This document shows positions 27,116-36,132 of a stretch of DNA of 64,000 nucleotides, piece by piece. The stretch lies in NCBI GenBank assembly GCA_019637815.1, contig JAHBUZ010000017.1, forward strand, positions 21,349 to 85,348, read 5' to 3'. The DNA comes from Chloroflexota bacterium. Its GTDB lineage: Bacteria; Chloroflexota; Limnocylindria; Limnocylindrales; CSP1-4. Below the pieces are notes generated by a model. The model had not been told where the DNA came from. It made no database searches and worked only from the letters and a program-made list of their open reading frames with translations. Position numbers and translations under genes: made by a program. The stretch's first letter is position 1, and every line of letters begins with the position of its first letter.

Positions 27116-27811
27116 ATGCGCGACATGGACAGCGTCGTGAGTCTGCTCGAACGACCGGTGTATGGCATGGCCGAGGTCGATGACGTGCTCAGACTGCGTC
27201 CAGGCACAGCGCGTCGGTGGATCGACGGGTACCAGCGCCGGCGGCCGTACCCACCCGTCGTGCGCCTCGAAGCCACGGGATCGGATGTCGTCACGTGGGG
27301 TGAGTTCGTCGAGACCCGCCTGCTTGCGGAGTACCGCGACGCCGGCGTCCCGATGGTCCACCTCCGGCCAACGGTCGAGCGTCTGCGGGACGAGCTCGGC
27401 GTCCGATACCCGCTCGCCTACGCGAGCACGTGGCTGGAGCCGCACGGCAACGAGCTCGTCCGGCGTGTGCAGGAGGAGGCCGGCACCAGTCAGCGACTCC
27501 GCTTCGTCGTCGTCAGGAACGACCAGCTCGTGCTGGCGCTCCCTGCGCAACGATTCGTCGACGCCGTCGAGTTCGACCAGGTGGTCCGGCGGCTCCAGCC
27601 CGAGCGAGGACTTCGGGTCTACATCGACCCCGAGCGGCAGGCGGGCAGGCCGGTCGTGCGGAGCGTCCCGACCGAGGTCATCGCGGAGCTGCATGAAGCG
27701 GGCGACCCCGTGGAGCAGATCGCCGAGCTCTATGCGCTGGATGTCGACCTGGTCAACGAGGCCATCCGCTACGAGTCGATACGACGGCCAAGGACGGCGA
27801 CCGCGGTCTGA
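27116..27811 (+). CDS. VapB45-type antitoxin with MerR-like N-terminus and DUF433
   Basis: 231 residues from ATG 27116. The N-terminal region (YGMAEVDDVLRLRPGTARRW) looks like a helix-turn-helix DNA-binding domain; the C-terminal about 65 residues are a DUF433 domain (YIDPERQAGRPVVRSVPTEV, then GDPVEQIAELYALDVDLVNE). Length and domain order match Mycobacterium tuberculosis VapB45 (Rv2018). It is followed 12 nt later by a VapC45-like gene, so it should bind and neutralise that nuclease and repress the operon. Confidence 0.82.
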   Translation: MRDMDSVVSLLERPVYGMAEVDDVLRLRPGTARRWIDGYQRRRPYPPVVRLEATGSDVVTWGEFVETRLLAEYRDAGVPMVHLRPTVERLRDELGVRYPLAYASTWLEPHGNELVRRVQEEAGTSQRLRFVVVRNDQLVLALPAQRFVDAVEFDQVVRRLQPERGLRVYIDPERQAGRPVVRSVPTEVIAELHEAGDPVEQIAELYALDVDLVNEAIRYESIRRPRTATAV

Positions 27812-27823
27812 GCGGGCTCGGTC

Positions 27824-28276
27824 GTGGACACCGGTCAGCGAACCCGGCCGCGCTTCTTCATCGATGAGACCTCGCTTGACATCGCGCGGGCCCTTGCGAG
27901 CGTGCGTCGCGACGTCGTCCATCCGGGGCATCGCAGGCTCCCGGAGGTCCCTCTTGGCGCAAAGGATCCGGACTGGATGACGGTGGTCGCGGGCCGAGAC
28001 CTGGTCGTCATCTCCAGGGACGCATCGATCCGGCGTCGCTTCGGGGAGCTGACCGTGTATCGATCGTACGGTCTGCGGTCGTTCTGGATCGCAGGCCGAC
28101 GTGACCCGCCCGGCAGCAGCTGGACCTACCTGTGCCGCGTGGTTCGCCATTGGGACACACTGGAGGACATCATCGCGACGGTCGGTCCTGGTCCGTGGGC
28201 CTACGCGATCAACGAGGCCTCGGTCACACGGCTCACGATCCCGGAACCTCGCGCGCCACGGGATGCCGGCCCTTGA
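27824..28276 (+). CDS. VapC45-type PIN-like ribonuclease toxin
   Basis: 150 residues from GTG 27824. Acidic residues expected for a PIN-like active site are visible in RFFIDETSLDIARAL, AKDPDWMTVV and LVVISRDASIRRR. It resembles the VapC45/PIN-like toxin partner of DUF433 antitoxins. The C-terminal Trp-rich part (YGLRSFWIAG, LCRVVRHWDTLEDII) is typical of that subgroup. Cytoplasmic; target RNA unknown. Confidence 0.8.
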   Translation: MDTGQRTRPRFFIDETSLDIARALASVRRDVVHPGHRRLPEVPLGAKDPDWMTVVAGRDLVVISRDASIRRRFGELTVYRSYGLRSFWIAGRRDPPGSSWTYLCRVVRHWDTLEDIIATVGPGPWAYAINEASVTRLTIPEPRAPRDAGP

Positions 28277-28313
28277 TGCCGCGACTCCCCGCACGAAGGA
28301 TCATCCACGACGC

Positions 28314-29459
28314 TCATTCGATCCGCCCAAGAGCCTCCTGGAGCGCATCCCAGGCGGGCTTCGGCGTGCCGTCGGCGTCGAACGGCGTGGCGGCGCCCTC
28401 CCCCGCGAAGAAGCCAGGGACCCAGGAGTAGGCGTCCGGCGAGCCCCAGAGCGTGATGGACGTGCACGCATCGACGGCCAGGCAGGCCTCGGCCACGCGT
28501 CGATAGATGTCCGCCTGCGCCGTCAGCTGCGTGTCGGTCGGATCGCCGGCCAACCGCATGCGCACATCGAGCTCCGTGATGGCGAGCTCCAGCCCCAGGT
28601 CCGCGAAGCGCTGGAGGTTCGCCTCGAGGGTCGAGGGGAACGGGTACTGGAGCGCGAGGTGTCCCTGGACGCCGAAGCCACCGACGGGTACACCCTCCGC
28701 CAGCAGGTCACGGGCGAGGGCGAGGTACGCATCGCTCTTGGGGCCGATGGCCTCCACGTTGTAGTCGTTGAGGAAGAGCGTCGCGTCCGGGTCCGCCGCG
28801 TGCGCCCAGCGGAACGCATCCGCCACGATGCCCATGCCCAGGCGCGCGATGAACGGGTTCTCCGAGCGGGCGTTCCCCGCATCATCGAGGATCTCGTTGG
28901 CCACGTCCCACTGGCCGATGCGCCCCGCGTACCGGCCGACGACGGTCGTGACGTGGTCCCGGAGGATGTCCCGCAGCTCGTCATCGGTGTAGCGATCCGC
29001 CACGAGCCACGCGGGGTTCTGGTTGTGCCACAGGAGGGCGTGGCCGCGCACCGGCATGCCATGCTCCTCCGCGAAGGCGACGATGGCGTCCGCCGGGCCG
29101 AAGTCATAGCGGTCCTGCACAGGGTGGACGACCTCCCACTTCAGCTGGTTCTCCGGCGTGAGGCCATCGAAGTGGTCGAGGAGCAGCTGGCGATAGGCAG
29201 GGTCCGTCACGAACGGCTGCGCCCTGCCCGAGCCCAGGAGATGCCCGAAGCCCACCACGGAGCTGCCGAGGGTGACCCGCCGAGCGGACGCGGGATCGGT
29301 GGCGGCCGGGGTCGCTGCGGTCACGGTGGTCCTCCTGTCGAGACCGGGCACGACCAGCAGGACGCCGGCGAGGAGCACTGCAACGCCTGGATGGCGGCGG
29401 CCGATCATGGCGCGTGCAGACCCGGCATCGCGGGCTGTCGCCAAGGTCCGCCTGGTCAT
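28314..29459 (-). CDS. Glycoside hydrolase family 10 endo-1,4-beta-xylanase, secreted
   Basis: 381 residues from ATG 29459; a start at ATG 29408 (MIGRRHPGVAVLLAGVLLVV) would give a more standard signal peptide and is a real alternative, as neither has a clear ribosome-binding site. GH10 motifs: LTPENQLKWE, HALLWHNQNP, acid/base Glu189 in WDVANEILDD and nucleophile Glu296 in AITELDVR, then the C-terminal ITLWGSPDAYSWVPGFF. It cleaves xylan backbones outside the cell. A 4-codon ORF (29470-29456) overlaps the 29459 start. Confidence 0.95.
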   Translation of the reverse strand: MTRRTLATARDAGSARAMIGRRHPGVAVLLAGVLLVVPGLDRRTTVTAATPAATDPASARRVTLGSSVVGFGHLLGSGRAQPFVTDPAYRQLLLDHFDGLTPENQLKWEVVHPVQDRYDFGPADAIVAFAEEHGMPVRGHALLWHNQNPAWLVADRYTDDELRDILRDHVTTVVGRYAGRIGQWDVANEILDDAGNARSENPFIARLGMGIVADAFRWAHAADPDATLFLNDYNVEAIGPKSDAYLALARDLLAEGVPVGGFGVQGHLALQYPFPSTLEANLQRFADLGLELAITELDVRMRLAGDPTDTQLTAQADIYRRVAEACLAVDACTSITLWGSPDAYSWVPGFFAGEGAATPFDADGTPKPAWDALQEALGRIE

Positions 29460-29570
29460 CGGGCGAGCATGGGTCCAGTCCCGCCGTGCGTCAAACGTCT
29501 GTACCCGTCCACCGCGTGGATCCGTGGTGCGCTTGACCCATGGCCGGCCGCGACCCTACGATCGTCCGTG

Positions 29571-30302
29571 ATGGCACGCCCTCTGCCCCACCGCCCACGG
29601 TTCGCAGCGCTCGTCGGGTGGCTGTGTGCCGTGGCGCTCGCCGCGGCTGTCGCCCCGGCCGCCGGCCAGACCCCCGAGCCCACGTCGACCCCCGGCCTCG
29701 GGACAGGACCTGCGTCGACCGTCGAGCCCGAACCGACCGCGTTCGGGGACACCTGGCCCATGACCATCACCGGCACGGTGCGCTCCGAGCACCTCGTGGC
29801 CGGCGGTCAGTCATACGCCGTCGCGAACGCGACAGACCTCGTCTTCCGCTACGTCCCTGGTGCCAGCGATGCGGTCTCGGCGCGGTACGACCTGGAGTCA
29901 GGCACCCTCACCTGGACCGTGGATTGGACGCCCGGGGGTGGCGCCTGCGAATCCTCCAAGGGCCATGGGACGGAGCCCCTCGTCCCGGACGAGGCAGAGA
30001 TCATCGGCGGTGAGGCCGGGCCCGGATCCCCTGCGGAGAGCGCGTGGATCTCCGTGTATGCGGGCGACGAGTCCCAGCCGGGGCCGCTCGTCGCGTTGGC
30101 CTCGGCCATCGTCCGGCTCCACGGCACGGTGACCCACACCGGCTGCGACGGATCCTACGAGGGCGACGCCAACGTGGGGTTCGCGCCGCCCTCCTACTGG
30201 CTCCAGATGCCGTATGGCACCGCCTTCACGCCACGGATGGTCGGCCGATACGCGCCCCAGCCACACATCATCTACGACTGGGACCTGACGGCGCAGCCCT
30301 GA
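29571..30302 (+). CDS. Secreted protein of unknown function
   Basis: 243 residues from ATG 29571; a TACGAT box 8 nt upstream suggests a leaderless transcript. The signal peptide is MARPLPHRPRFAALVGWLCA to VAPAAGQT, followed by a Pro/Thr-rich linker. The mature domain has one Cys in GGGACESSKG and another in THTGCDGSYEG, beta-rich, with repeated WTVDW and YDWDLTAQP elements. No known family. It is divergent from the xylanase (start-to-start about 110 bp), so the two may share a regulatory region. Confidence 0.75.
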   Translation: MARPLPHRPRFAALVGWLCAVALAAAVAPAAGQTPEPTSTPGLGTGPASTVEPEPTAFGDTWPMTITGTVRSEHLVAGGQSYAVANATDLVFRYVPGASDAVSARYDLESGTLTWTVDWTPGGGACESSKGHGTEPLVPDEAEIIGGEAGPGSPAESAWISVYAGDESQPGPLVALASAIVRLHGTVTHTGCDGSYEGDANVGFAPPSYWLQMPYGTAFTPRMVGRYAPQPHIIYDWDLTAQP

Positions 30303-30520
30303 GGAGAGCAGGTCGGGCGTGATTCGCCTCGTCCTGTCTCACTCGATGCGTTGGATCGACGGCACCACATCGAAGTGGACGCCACCATCGTCTCGAGCGC
30401 CTTGTAGGCTGCGGCCAGATGGAGTCGGTCCGGGATGGCGAGCGAGCGGTACACGATCTCCTGAAAGGTCTCTGTGGTGCGTGTGGCTCGCCGGGCCGCG
30501 ACGTCGGCCCCCGAGGCCGG
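30303..30520. other. Intergenic stretch, nothing recognised
   Basis: About 220 bp between convergent genes (secreted protein and third Uma2 gene). No coding frame with support, repeat or clear terminator was identified. Confidence 0.35.
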
Positions 30521-31039
30521 TCAGGTCGGCCAGGCGATCGCGGCCACCAGCTCGTCGCCCGTGATGCCCAGGAGCGTGCTCCCGGCGGCAGAGCGGAAGG
30601 CCTCCGGACCGCGCTCCAGCCACTCGACGGTGTGGGTCGACGGGTCGACGATGAGGACCTCCTCCACGCCGACGCGGAAGAAGAAGCCCAGCTTGGCGCG
30701 GCTTTCATCGTCCGGGGACACGATCTCGACCACGATGGCAGCCGTGGGGTACCACGTCCGGTCCTGCCAGTCGCGGATGTACGCCTGGTCCGGGACACGG
30801 TAGTCGCCTGGCGTGCCGATGTTGCAGGGCCCACCCCCGACCAGACCCACTCGGTCAGCCAACGGTCCCAGGATCCGCGCCAGGAGGTGGTCCACCCGTG
30901 CATGAGGACCACTCGCTGCCGGTGCCACGTGGTACTCGCCCTCCCAGACCTCGTCATAGCGGTCCTGGTCCAGGGCGCGGCGGCGCTCCAGCCAGTGCTC
31001 GACGATGGGCGGCGGGTCCATCACGAACGTCGTTCGCAT
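30521..31039 (-). CDS. Uma2 family (DUF820) endonuclease-like protein, copy 3
   Basis: 172 residues from ATG 31039, identical in length to the tandem copies at 15 kb and sharing their first 13 residues (MRTTFVMDPPPIV). The PD-(D/E)XK-type residues are kept: GDYRVPDQAYI, AIVVEIVSPDDESRAKLGFFF, VEEVLIVDPSTHTVEW. The centre differs from both other copies. It has the same GTAAG direct-repeat promoter with the same spacing, although the surrounding sequence has diverged, which supports functional importance of that element. Confidence 0.88.
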   Translation of the reverse strand: MRTTFVMDPPPIVEHWLERRRALDQDRYDEVWEGEYHVAPAASGPHARVDHLLARILGPLADRVGLVGGGPCNIGTPGDYRVPDQAYIRDWQDRTWYPTAAIVVEIVSPDDESRAKLGFFFRVGVEEVLIVDPSTHTVEWLERGPEAFRSAAGSTLLGITGDELVAAIAWPT

Positions 31040-31045
31040 CCGGGC

Positions 31046-31077
31046 ATCCTAGCGCGCGGTCCTTACCAGCGGCTTAC
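31046..31077 (-). promoter_or_regulatory. GTAAG direct-repeat promoter of Uma2 copy 3
   Basis: Minus strand: GTAAG at 31077-31073 and 31066-31062 (11-bp period), N10, TAGGAT at 31051-31046, N6, ATG 31039. The repeats, -10 box and distances match the two other Uma2 promoters, while the spacer bases differ. This is the key independent case for the motif. Confidence 0.6.
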
Positions 31078-31144
31078 ATGCGGCGGCAGTGGCGTGCGTG
31101 CGGCGCCGGTCCCAGGCGAGCCGTGCAGAGGTCGATCGCCGACG

Positions 31145-32386
31145 TCACGCCACGATCACTTGCTCGGCCGGGCGTCGAGGGCTGGGTGTCAGCCGCGCCT
31201 TCGAATAGCCGACGCGGAACGCCATGACGGCCCCTGTCGCGGCCGGCAACAGGCCGTGCAGCGCCGCCGTGAACGTGCCTTCGTGACCCGTCGCGCGTTC
31301 CCGATCGACCCGCTCGAGGAGTTGGTTCAAGGGCTGCACCGCGACACCATCGAGGGTCGCCCGGAGGTGGAGTCGAGCGAACGACCGACCCGCCGCGATG
31401 CGCTCTGCCCGATCGGCGGGGTCTCGCACGACGATCACCCCGAACGCTGACGCGGTCCGCACGTGGCGATCACGGGTCGCGCTGACCCAGCCACGCTGGA
31501 GGGTCGTGCCGGGCATCGGCGGGCCCCAGCGCAGGAGGACGCGCACCGCGCTCGGCAGACCGACCGTATCGATCGTGATGCCGTCCCGGTCACGCTCGAT
31601 GGCGTGCCAGTCCTGGCGGTACCAGTGCGCGTCGGCGGTCGCCTGCTCGGCGTCCTCCACGATGGCCGTGGTCGCGTCCACGGTGAGGTCGCCGAACCGC
31701 GTCGCTTCCTCGCCGGAGAGCCACACGACATGGGCCGGCCACACGGCTTCGTGCGCGAGCCGCACGAGGGCGGATGCGGTGACCGTGCGACTCGTGTCCC
31801 AGGCCGTGCGATCGGTATGGCGATGCGGGATCGCATCGAACAGTGGCTCGACAGGCGGTGCAGTGGCAGGCGGTGCCGTGACGGCCGCCGGCTCGCGGGT
31901 CAGCGCCACCCTGGCGATGAGGTCGGGCCGTGCATCGTCCGGCAGGATCGTGGCGTGGGCCGCGTAGCCGTTCGGTGGGCCAGCGAGGACCAGGTGTTCC
32001 AGGGCGGCGCCCAGCCCCAGGTCGCGCTCCCGGCCCAGCGGGTCGAGTGCACCGAGGGATCGGCCCTCATCCACCAGGAGCTCGATCGAGTCGTCGGTGA
32101 TCCGGAAGCGCCACGGCTGGATGTCGTGGGCACTCGACGCGAGGACGGCCGCCCGCACGAGCGCGAGTGGTGTCCCTGCCCGGAGGTCCGCATGCCATGG
32201 CTCGTAGGCGGGCCCGGTGCCCGGCCGCAGGACGCGCTGGTCCCACAGGCGCCACGCCGCCGCGACGCCACCGAGGATGGCCACCCCTGCCACGCCGCCG
32301 GCGAGCCAGCCGATCGCACGCCCGTGCGGCCCTGCGTGAGCACCGGGTGACCGCTCGCGGGACGAGGTACTGGATGCGCTGACCAT
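31145..32386 (-). CDS. Acg-like nitroreductase-fold protein with N-terminal membrane anchor
   Basis: 413 residues from ATG 32386. A single N-terminal transmembrane segment (AIGWLAGGVAGVAILGGVAA, about residues 24-43) precedes a doubled nitroreductase-fold region. Recognisable parts: ASSAHDIQPWRFRITDDSIEL with the family QPW motif, DPLGRERDLGLGAALEHLVLA, PHRHTDRTAWD. This is the arrangement of the Acg (Rv2032-like) subfamily, in which the flavin may be bound in a covered pocket. Substrate unknown. The membrane anchor is unusual for this family. Confidence 0.75.
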   Translation of the reverse strand: MVSASSTSSRERSPGAHAGPHGRAIGWLAGGVAGVAILGGVAAAWRLWDQRVLRPGTGPAYEPWHADLRAGTPLALVRAAVLASSAHDIQPWRFRITDDSIELLVDEGRSLGALDPLGRERDLGLGAALEHLVLAGPPNGYAAHATILPDDARPDLIARVALTREPAAVTAPPATAPPVEPLFDAIPHRHTDRTAWDTSRTVTASALVRLAHEAVWPAHVVWLSGEEATRFGDLTVDATTAIVEDAEQATADAHWYRQDWHAIERDRDGITIDTVGLPSAVRVLLRWGPPMPGTTLQRGWVSATRDRHVRTASAFGVIVVRDPADRAERIAAGRSFARLHLRATLDGVAVQPLNQLLERVDRERATGHEGTFTAALHGLLPAATGAVMAFRVGYSKARLTPSPRRPAEQVIVA

Positions 32387-32645
32387 GGCGGACCCCTCGA
32401 CGCGCTTGGCGACCCCGTGCGGTGTCGATGCGTCGGTCGGTCGTCGGTGTCCATCGAACCGCACCACGGGCGATCCGCGCATGAGCCCGATGGCCCGCAG
32501 TCGGGGGCCGTTGGGATCGGGCCCGACGACGCGGATCACAGCGACGACGAGCATCACACGACGATCGGCATCGAGGCCCCGCCCGATGAGGCCTACGCGA
32601 TCCCGGGCCACCGCGACCGAGCTCTCGCCACCTATGCTCACGACC

Positions 32646-33707
32646 ATGAGCAGCATCAAGCCCATGGACGAGCCCTCCACTCCCGTTCGATGGGCGCTCG
32701 CCGGCACCAGTGAGTTCGCGGTCGAATGGATCGGGCCCGCGATCCAGTCGTCACCGGACGCATCGCTCGTGGCGGTCGTCTCGGGGTCCCTCGCCAACGC
32801 GGAGGCGGCTGCCACGCGACTTGGCGTCCCGACCGCCACCGATGACCTGGGCGCGCTGGACCCCGACCTGGTCGATGTCGTCCACCTGGTGACCCCCAAC
32901 CACCTCCATGCGCCCCAGGCGATCATGGCGCTCGAACGAGGGCTCCACGTCGTGGTGGAGAAGCCGATGGCGCTGGACATGACAGAGGCTGTCCGGATGG
33001 CCGACGCCGCGCGGCTCGCCGACCGACGCCTGTTCGTGGCGCACTGCATGGCCTGGGCCCCACCCGTCGCGGCAGCGGCCCGAGCGGTGGCGGCGGGGAC
33101 CGTGGGCACCCCCATCGAGCTCCGGCTCGCGGCCGGCTTCGACTACCCCGATGCCGGCTACTGGCGTCAGATCCGGACCATGGAGCAGGGTGGCGGCCCC
33201 TGGATGGATCTCGGCCCGCATGCCGTGGATGCGGCCATCCGCATCCTCGGTCCGATCGAGTCCGTCTCGGCGACCACGAGCCGCCTGGCCCATGGCTACA
33301 CGGCGGAGGACACCATGTGCGTCCTCCTGCGCTTCGTGTCGGGCGCCGTCGGCACCATCACCACCACGTTCGTGGCGGGCCAGAACGAGCTGCTGGTCCA
33401 GGGCACCGCGGGCAGTCTCCGGAGCCGCGACTGGCTCGGCCGGGAGTTCGCGGGCGACCTCGCCTTCGAACCGGTCGATTCGGACCTGCTGCACTTCCAG
33501 GACGACCCGCGGGACGGCCACCGACCCATCGCGCTCGAGCCCACGAACGTCTACCAGCACCAGGTCGCGGACGTGTCCAGCGAGATCCGTGACGGCGCCC
33601 CGAGCACGCTGGACCTCGCGGGCAGCCTCCACGTCATGGCCGTGATCGACGCCGCGATCCGCGCAGCACGCACGAGACGCACGGTCACGGTGACCGATCC
33701 CGCGTGA
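32646..33707 (+). CDS. Gfo/Idh/MocA-family sugar dehydrogenase (paralog 1)
   Basis: 353 residues from ATG 32646; an in-frame ATG at 32634 is an alternative, but a TATGCT box at 32633-32638 fits leaderless initiation at 32646. The Rossmann start VRWALAGTSEFAVEWIGPAI, the VVEKPMALD Lys-Pro motif and WMDLGPHAVDAAIR with the catalytic His are present. It is paralogous over its full length to the gene at 47144, sharing TSEFAVEWI and TTTFVAGQNELLxQGT. Such enzymes oxidise or reduce sugars or inositols with NAD(P). It may supply the GH172/GH32 pathway. Confidence 0.9.
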   Translation: MSSIKPMDEPSTPVRWALAGTSEFAVEWIGPAIQSSPDASLVAVVSGSLANAEAAATRLGVPTATDDLGALDPDLVDVVHLVTPNHLHAPQAIMALERGLHVVVEKPMALDMTEAVRMADAARLADRRLFVAHCMAWAPPVAAAARAVAAGTVGTPIELRLAAGFDYPDAGYWRQIRTMEQGGGPWMDLGPHAVDAAIRILGPIESVSATTSRLAHGYTAEDTMCVLLRFVSGAVGTITTTFVAGQNELLVQGTAGSLRSRDWLGREFAGDLAFEPVDSDLLHFQDDPRDGHRPIALEPTNVYQHQVADVSSEIRDGAPSTLDLAGSLHVMAVIDAAIRAARTRRTVTVTDPA

Positions 33708-33744
33708 TCCGTCGGTCCCGCGCGCCGCGCGGCAGCAGGGGCGC

Positions 33745-36132
33745 TCAGCGAGGGCACATCCCCGCGGGCGCTGGCTCGATCCGCAGGCTGGCCATGGCCG
33801 CCGCTGCGAACGCGGCGACCGGCAGCCCGGTCACGCTCATGCGATCGCCACGGATCGTGACCCGTGCCGAATAGGTGATGGGCACGTCCCCCAACGGGGC
33901 CGGCATGTCGACCACGCCGCTCGTGACGAAGCTGGTGGAGCCGCCCGGGGGGACCTGGAACCCGACCGGGAACTCCGCGACCGGGACCTCGAACCCGGCG
34001 TTCGCCGTGAGGGCACCGGTGCGCAGCACGCCCTCCCACGGACCATCGACGCCACGGCAGGCGACGAATTCCAGGATCCGCAGCGGAGCGACGCTGGTCA
34101 CACCGTCGCCGAGGCCCGGCCGATCGAAGTGGACCCACACGGCCTGTGGTGGCGCCTCGGTCACGCCTGGTTCGGGGGTCGCGCGCTCGATGTGATACCG
34201 GACCAGGCCGGTGCTCGTCGTCTGTCGTCGGATGAGCCCGTCGAGCTCGGTCCGCAGCCTCGTGAAGGGTCCCTGGATGAGCGACCAGACGATCGGTCGC
34301 ACGCGCTCCGGCAGCTGGCGCAGGATGCCGTCCACACCCAGTCGTGCGAGGTCACCCAGGCCGGCGCGCTGCACGCTCACATCAGCCTGGAACACGCCGG
34401 TGCGCACCTCCCACGGCCCGTCGCCGTCGTCGATGAGGGTCGTGAACGCGAGGTCACGACGGCCATCCGCGTCGAGCGTGAACACGCCGGGGTCCATGGC
34501 CATCAGATCGGCAGGCGATTGGCGCACGGCGAGACCGATGCGGTCACCCTCGGGTGAGATCTTCGGCAGGGCGATGCCCAGGTCGCGGGCGCATGACTCG
34601 AGGAACGCTGGCCAGCGCTGGAGACCACCCAACTCCACACGGACCCGGATGACACCCCGGTCCGGTGCCCTGCCCGGATAGCCCTTCTCGGTCACGGACG
34701 GGTCGACCGTCGCGACGAGGGTCCATGGTCGGAGCACCGACACGATGGTCGTGACGAACGCCGCCGTCGCCGCCGCCTGTGCGATGAGGCCGACCACCCG
34801 CTCCTGGAACTCCCCCACGATGGCCCGCACGGCGGCCCCGGTGACGCTGACCGCGAAGTTCCAGATGGTGACCAGCACGGACCCCACCGGGTCACTCGGG
34901 ACATCGAGACGGAGCGCTTCGAACACGCGCACGAGCGCCCGGTCCACGAACCCGGCCACGTCGCCGCAGATGCTCGCCTGGGCGGTCCGAGGGCCTGCCA
35001 CGACCTGTGCGAGTCCGGTGCTGGCCGTGGTGCCAGCGGCCCCGGCCCGGCCCACGGCCGGCGCGCGGTCGCGTCGGCCGACCGCAGCACGCGTCCCGGC
35101 CACGGCCGTCTGGCCATCGGCCTGGGCGCTGCGCTCGCGCGCGATGTCGGCCACGAACAGCGTGAGCACGAGCTGCGGGAACACGATGGAGGGCGCCTCG
35201 GCCCAGTCCTGGTCACCCATCAATGACCGCGCGAGTCGGGCACCGTCCGTCTCGACCGCGGCGACATATCCCGCCAGCAGGAAGGACGGTGGGACGAGGT
35301 CCTCATCGACCTCCATGAGCGCGTCCAGGTCGGCACCCAGGAGTCCACCACCCGCCCATGCCTCAAGGGCCATCGCCCGCACCTGGTCCTCCAGCAGGAC
35401 CATCGGTGAGGCCTCGCCAACAGGAGCCAGGAGCGGCTCGAGGTCGGCGGGGCCGGCGTAGGTCCCCACGCCCGAGCGCGCCAGTCCCTCGATCGCGGCC
35501 GTGACCGTGTCGTCCGTGAACGACGCCGCTGTGAGGCGCCGCACGGTCGCATCGGGGTCTCCCGGCACGTCGCCGTCCGCCGTCAGGCGTCCGAGGGCCC
35601 GCCAGGTGAGCGCCCGCAGCACCACGGAACCCGGTCGCCCGCCACCGCCGAACGCGATGTACTGCGTGATGACCACGGTGTCGCCCTTGCGCACGAGGAC
35701 ATCGCCCGAGATACCCACGATGGCCGCGTCACCCAGCCCGCTCGCGGGCCTGCCGCCCATCGCACGCGCCTCCTCGTCGAAGCGCTCCCGGCCACCGCCG
35801 GACTGGAGGGCGAGGGTGAACGACCGGGTCGATGACGCTGGGTCATCCGCATCGAGGTCCCAGCGGCAACCGTTCGGGAGGACGTTCTGGGGACCTGGGG
35901 TCACGAGTACGGTGGTGGCGCCCGAGGCCCGGAGGACCTCGTCCTCGGTCAGCAGGGCACACACGTCCGCGTCGGTCGGCGCTTCGGTGATGCTCGGCCT
36001 GCTCGAGGGCAGGGGGTGGGTCGTGGCTGCGGCCGGCCCGATGGTGCCCAGCACCTGGACCGACGCCAGCAGCAGCGCGAGCACGCGGCGGCGAGCGAGC
36101 TGCGTACCGATGGCCGACATGGCATGTCTCAT
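33745..36132 (-). CDS. Large secreted protein, DUF3558-like N-terminus
   Basis: 795 residues from ATG 36132 (GAGGT 7-8 nt upstream), overlapping the previous stop by 4 nt. The signal peptide is RRRVLALLLASVQVLGTIGP to AAATT. The N-terminal domain (DADVCALLTEDEVLRASG, NGCRWDLDADD) resembles the Cys-linked DUF3558-type domain found in actinobacterial lipoproteins. The centre has hydrophobic segments (SVLVTIWNFAVSVTGAAVRA, VGLIAQAAATAAFVTTIVSV) that may be membrane helices. The C-terminal about 300 residues are beta-rich with a terminal Cys pair. No function assignable. It forms a two-gene unit with the preceding gene. Confidence 0.7.
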   Translation of the reverse strand: MRHAMSAIGTQLARRRVLALLLASVQVLGTIGPAAATTHPLPSSRPSITEAPTDADVCALLTEDEVLRASGATTVLVTPGPQNVLPNGCRWDLDADDPASSTRSFTLALQSGGGRERFDEEARAMGGRPASGLGDAAIVGISGDVLVRKGDTVVITQYIAFGGGGRPGSVVLRALTWRALGRLTADGDVPGDPDATVRRLTAASFTDDTVTAAIEGLARSGVGTYAGPADLEPLLAPVGEASPMVLLEDQVRAMALEAWAGGGLLGADLDALMEVDEDLVPPSFLLAGYVAAVETDGARLARSLMGDQDWAEAPSIVFPQLVLTLFVADIARERSAQADGQTAVAGTRAAVGRRDRAPAVGRAGAAGTTASTGLAQVVAGPRTAQASICGDVAGFVDRALVRVFEALRLDVPSDPVGSVLVTIWNFAVSVTGAAVRAIVGEFQERVVGLIAQAAATAAFVTTIVSVLRPWTLVATVDPSVTEKGYPGRAPDRGVIRVRVELGGLQRWPAFLESCARDLGIALPKISPEGDRIGLAVRQSPADLMAMDPGVFTLDADGRRDLAFTTLIDDGDGPWEVRTGVFQADVSVQRAGLGDLARLGVDGILRQLPERVRPIVWSLIQGPFTRLRTELDGLIRRQTTSTGLVRYHIERATPEPGVTEAPPQAVWVHFDRPGLGDGVTSVAPLRILEFVACRGVDGPWEGVLRTGALTANAGFEVPVAEFPVGFQVPPGGSTSFVTSGVVDMPAPLGDVPITYSARVTIRGDRMSVTGLPVAAFAAAAMASLRIEPAPAGMCPR

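Noticed and set aside
28101..29570. Upstream extension of the secreted protein gene at 29571
   Set aside because: The frame reads through the antisense strand of the GH10 xylanase; protein-like sequence and a signal peptide begin only at ATG 29571.
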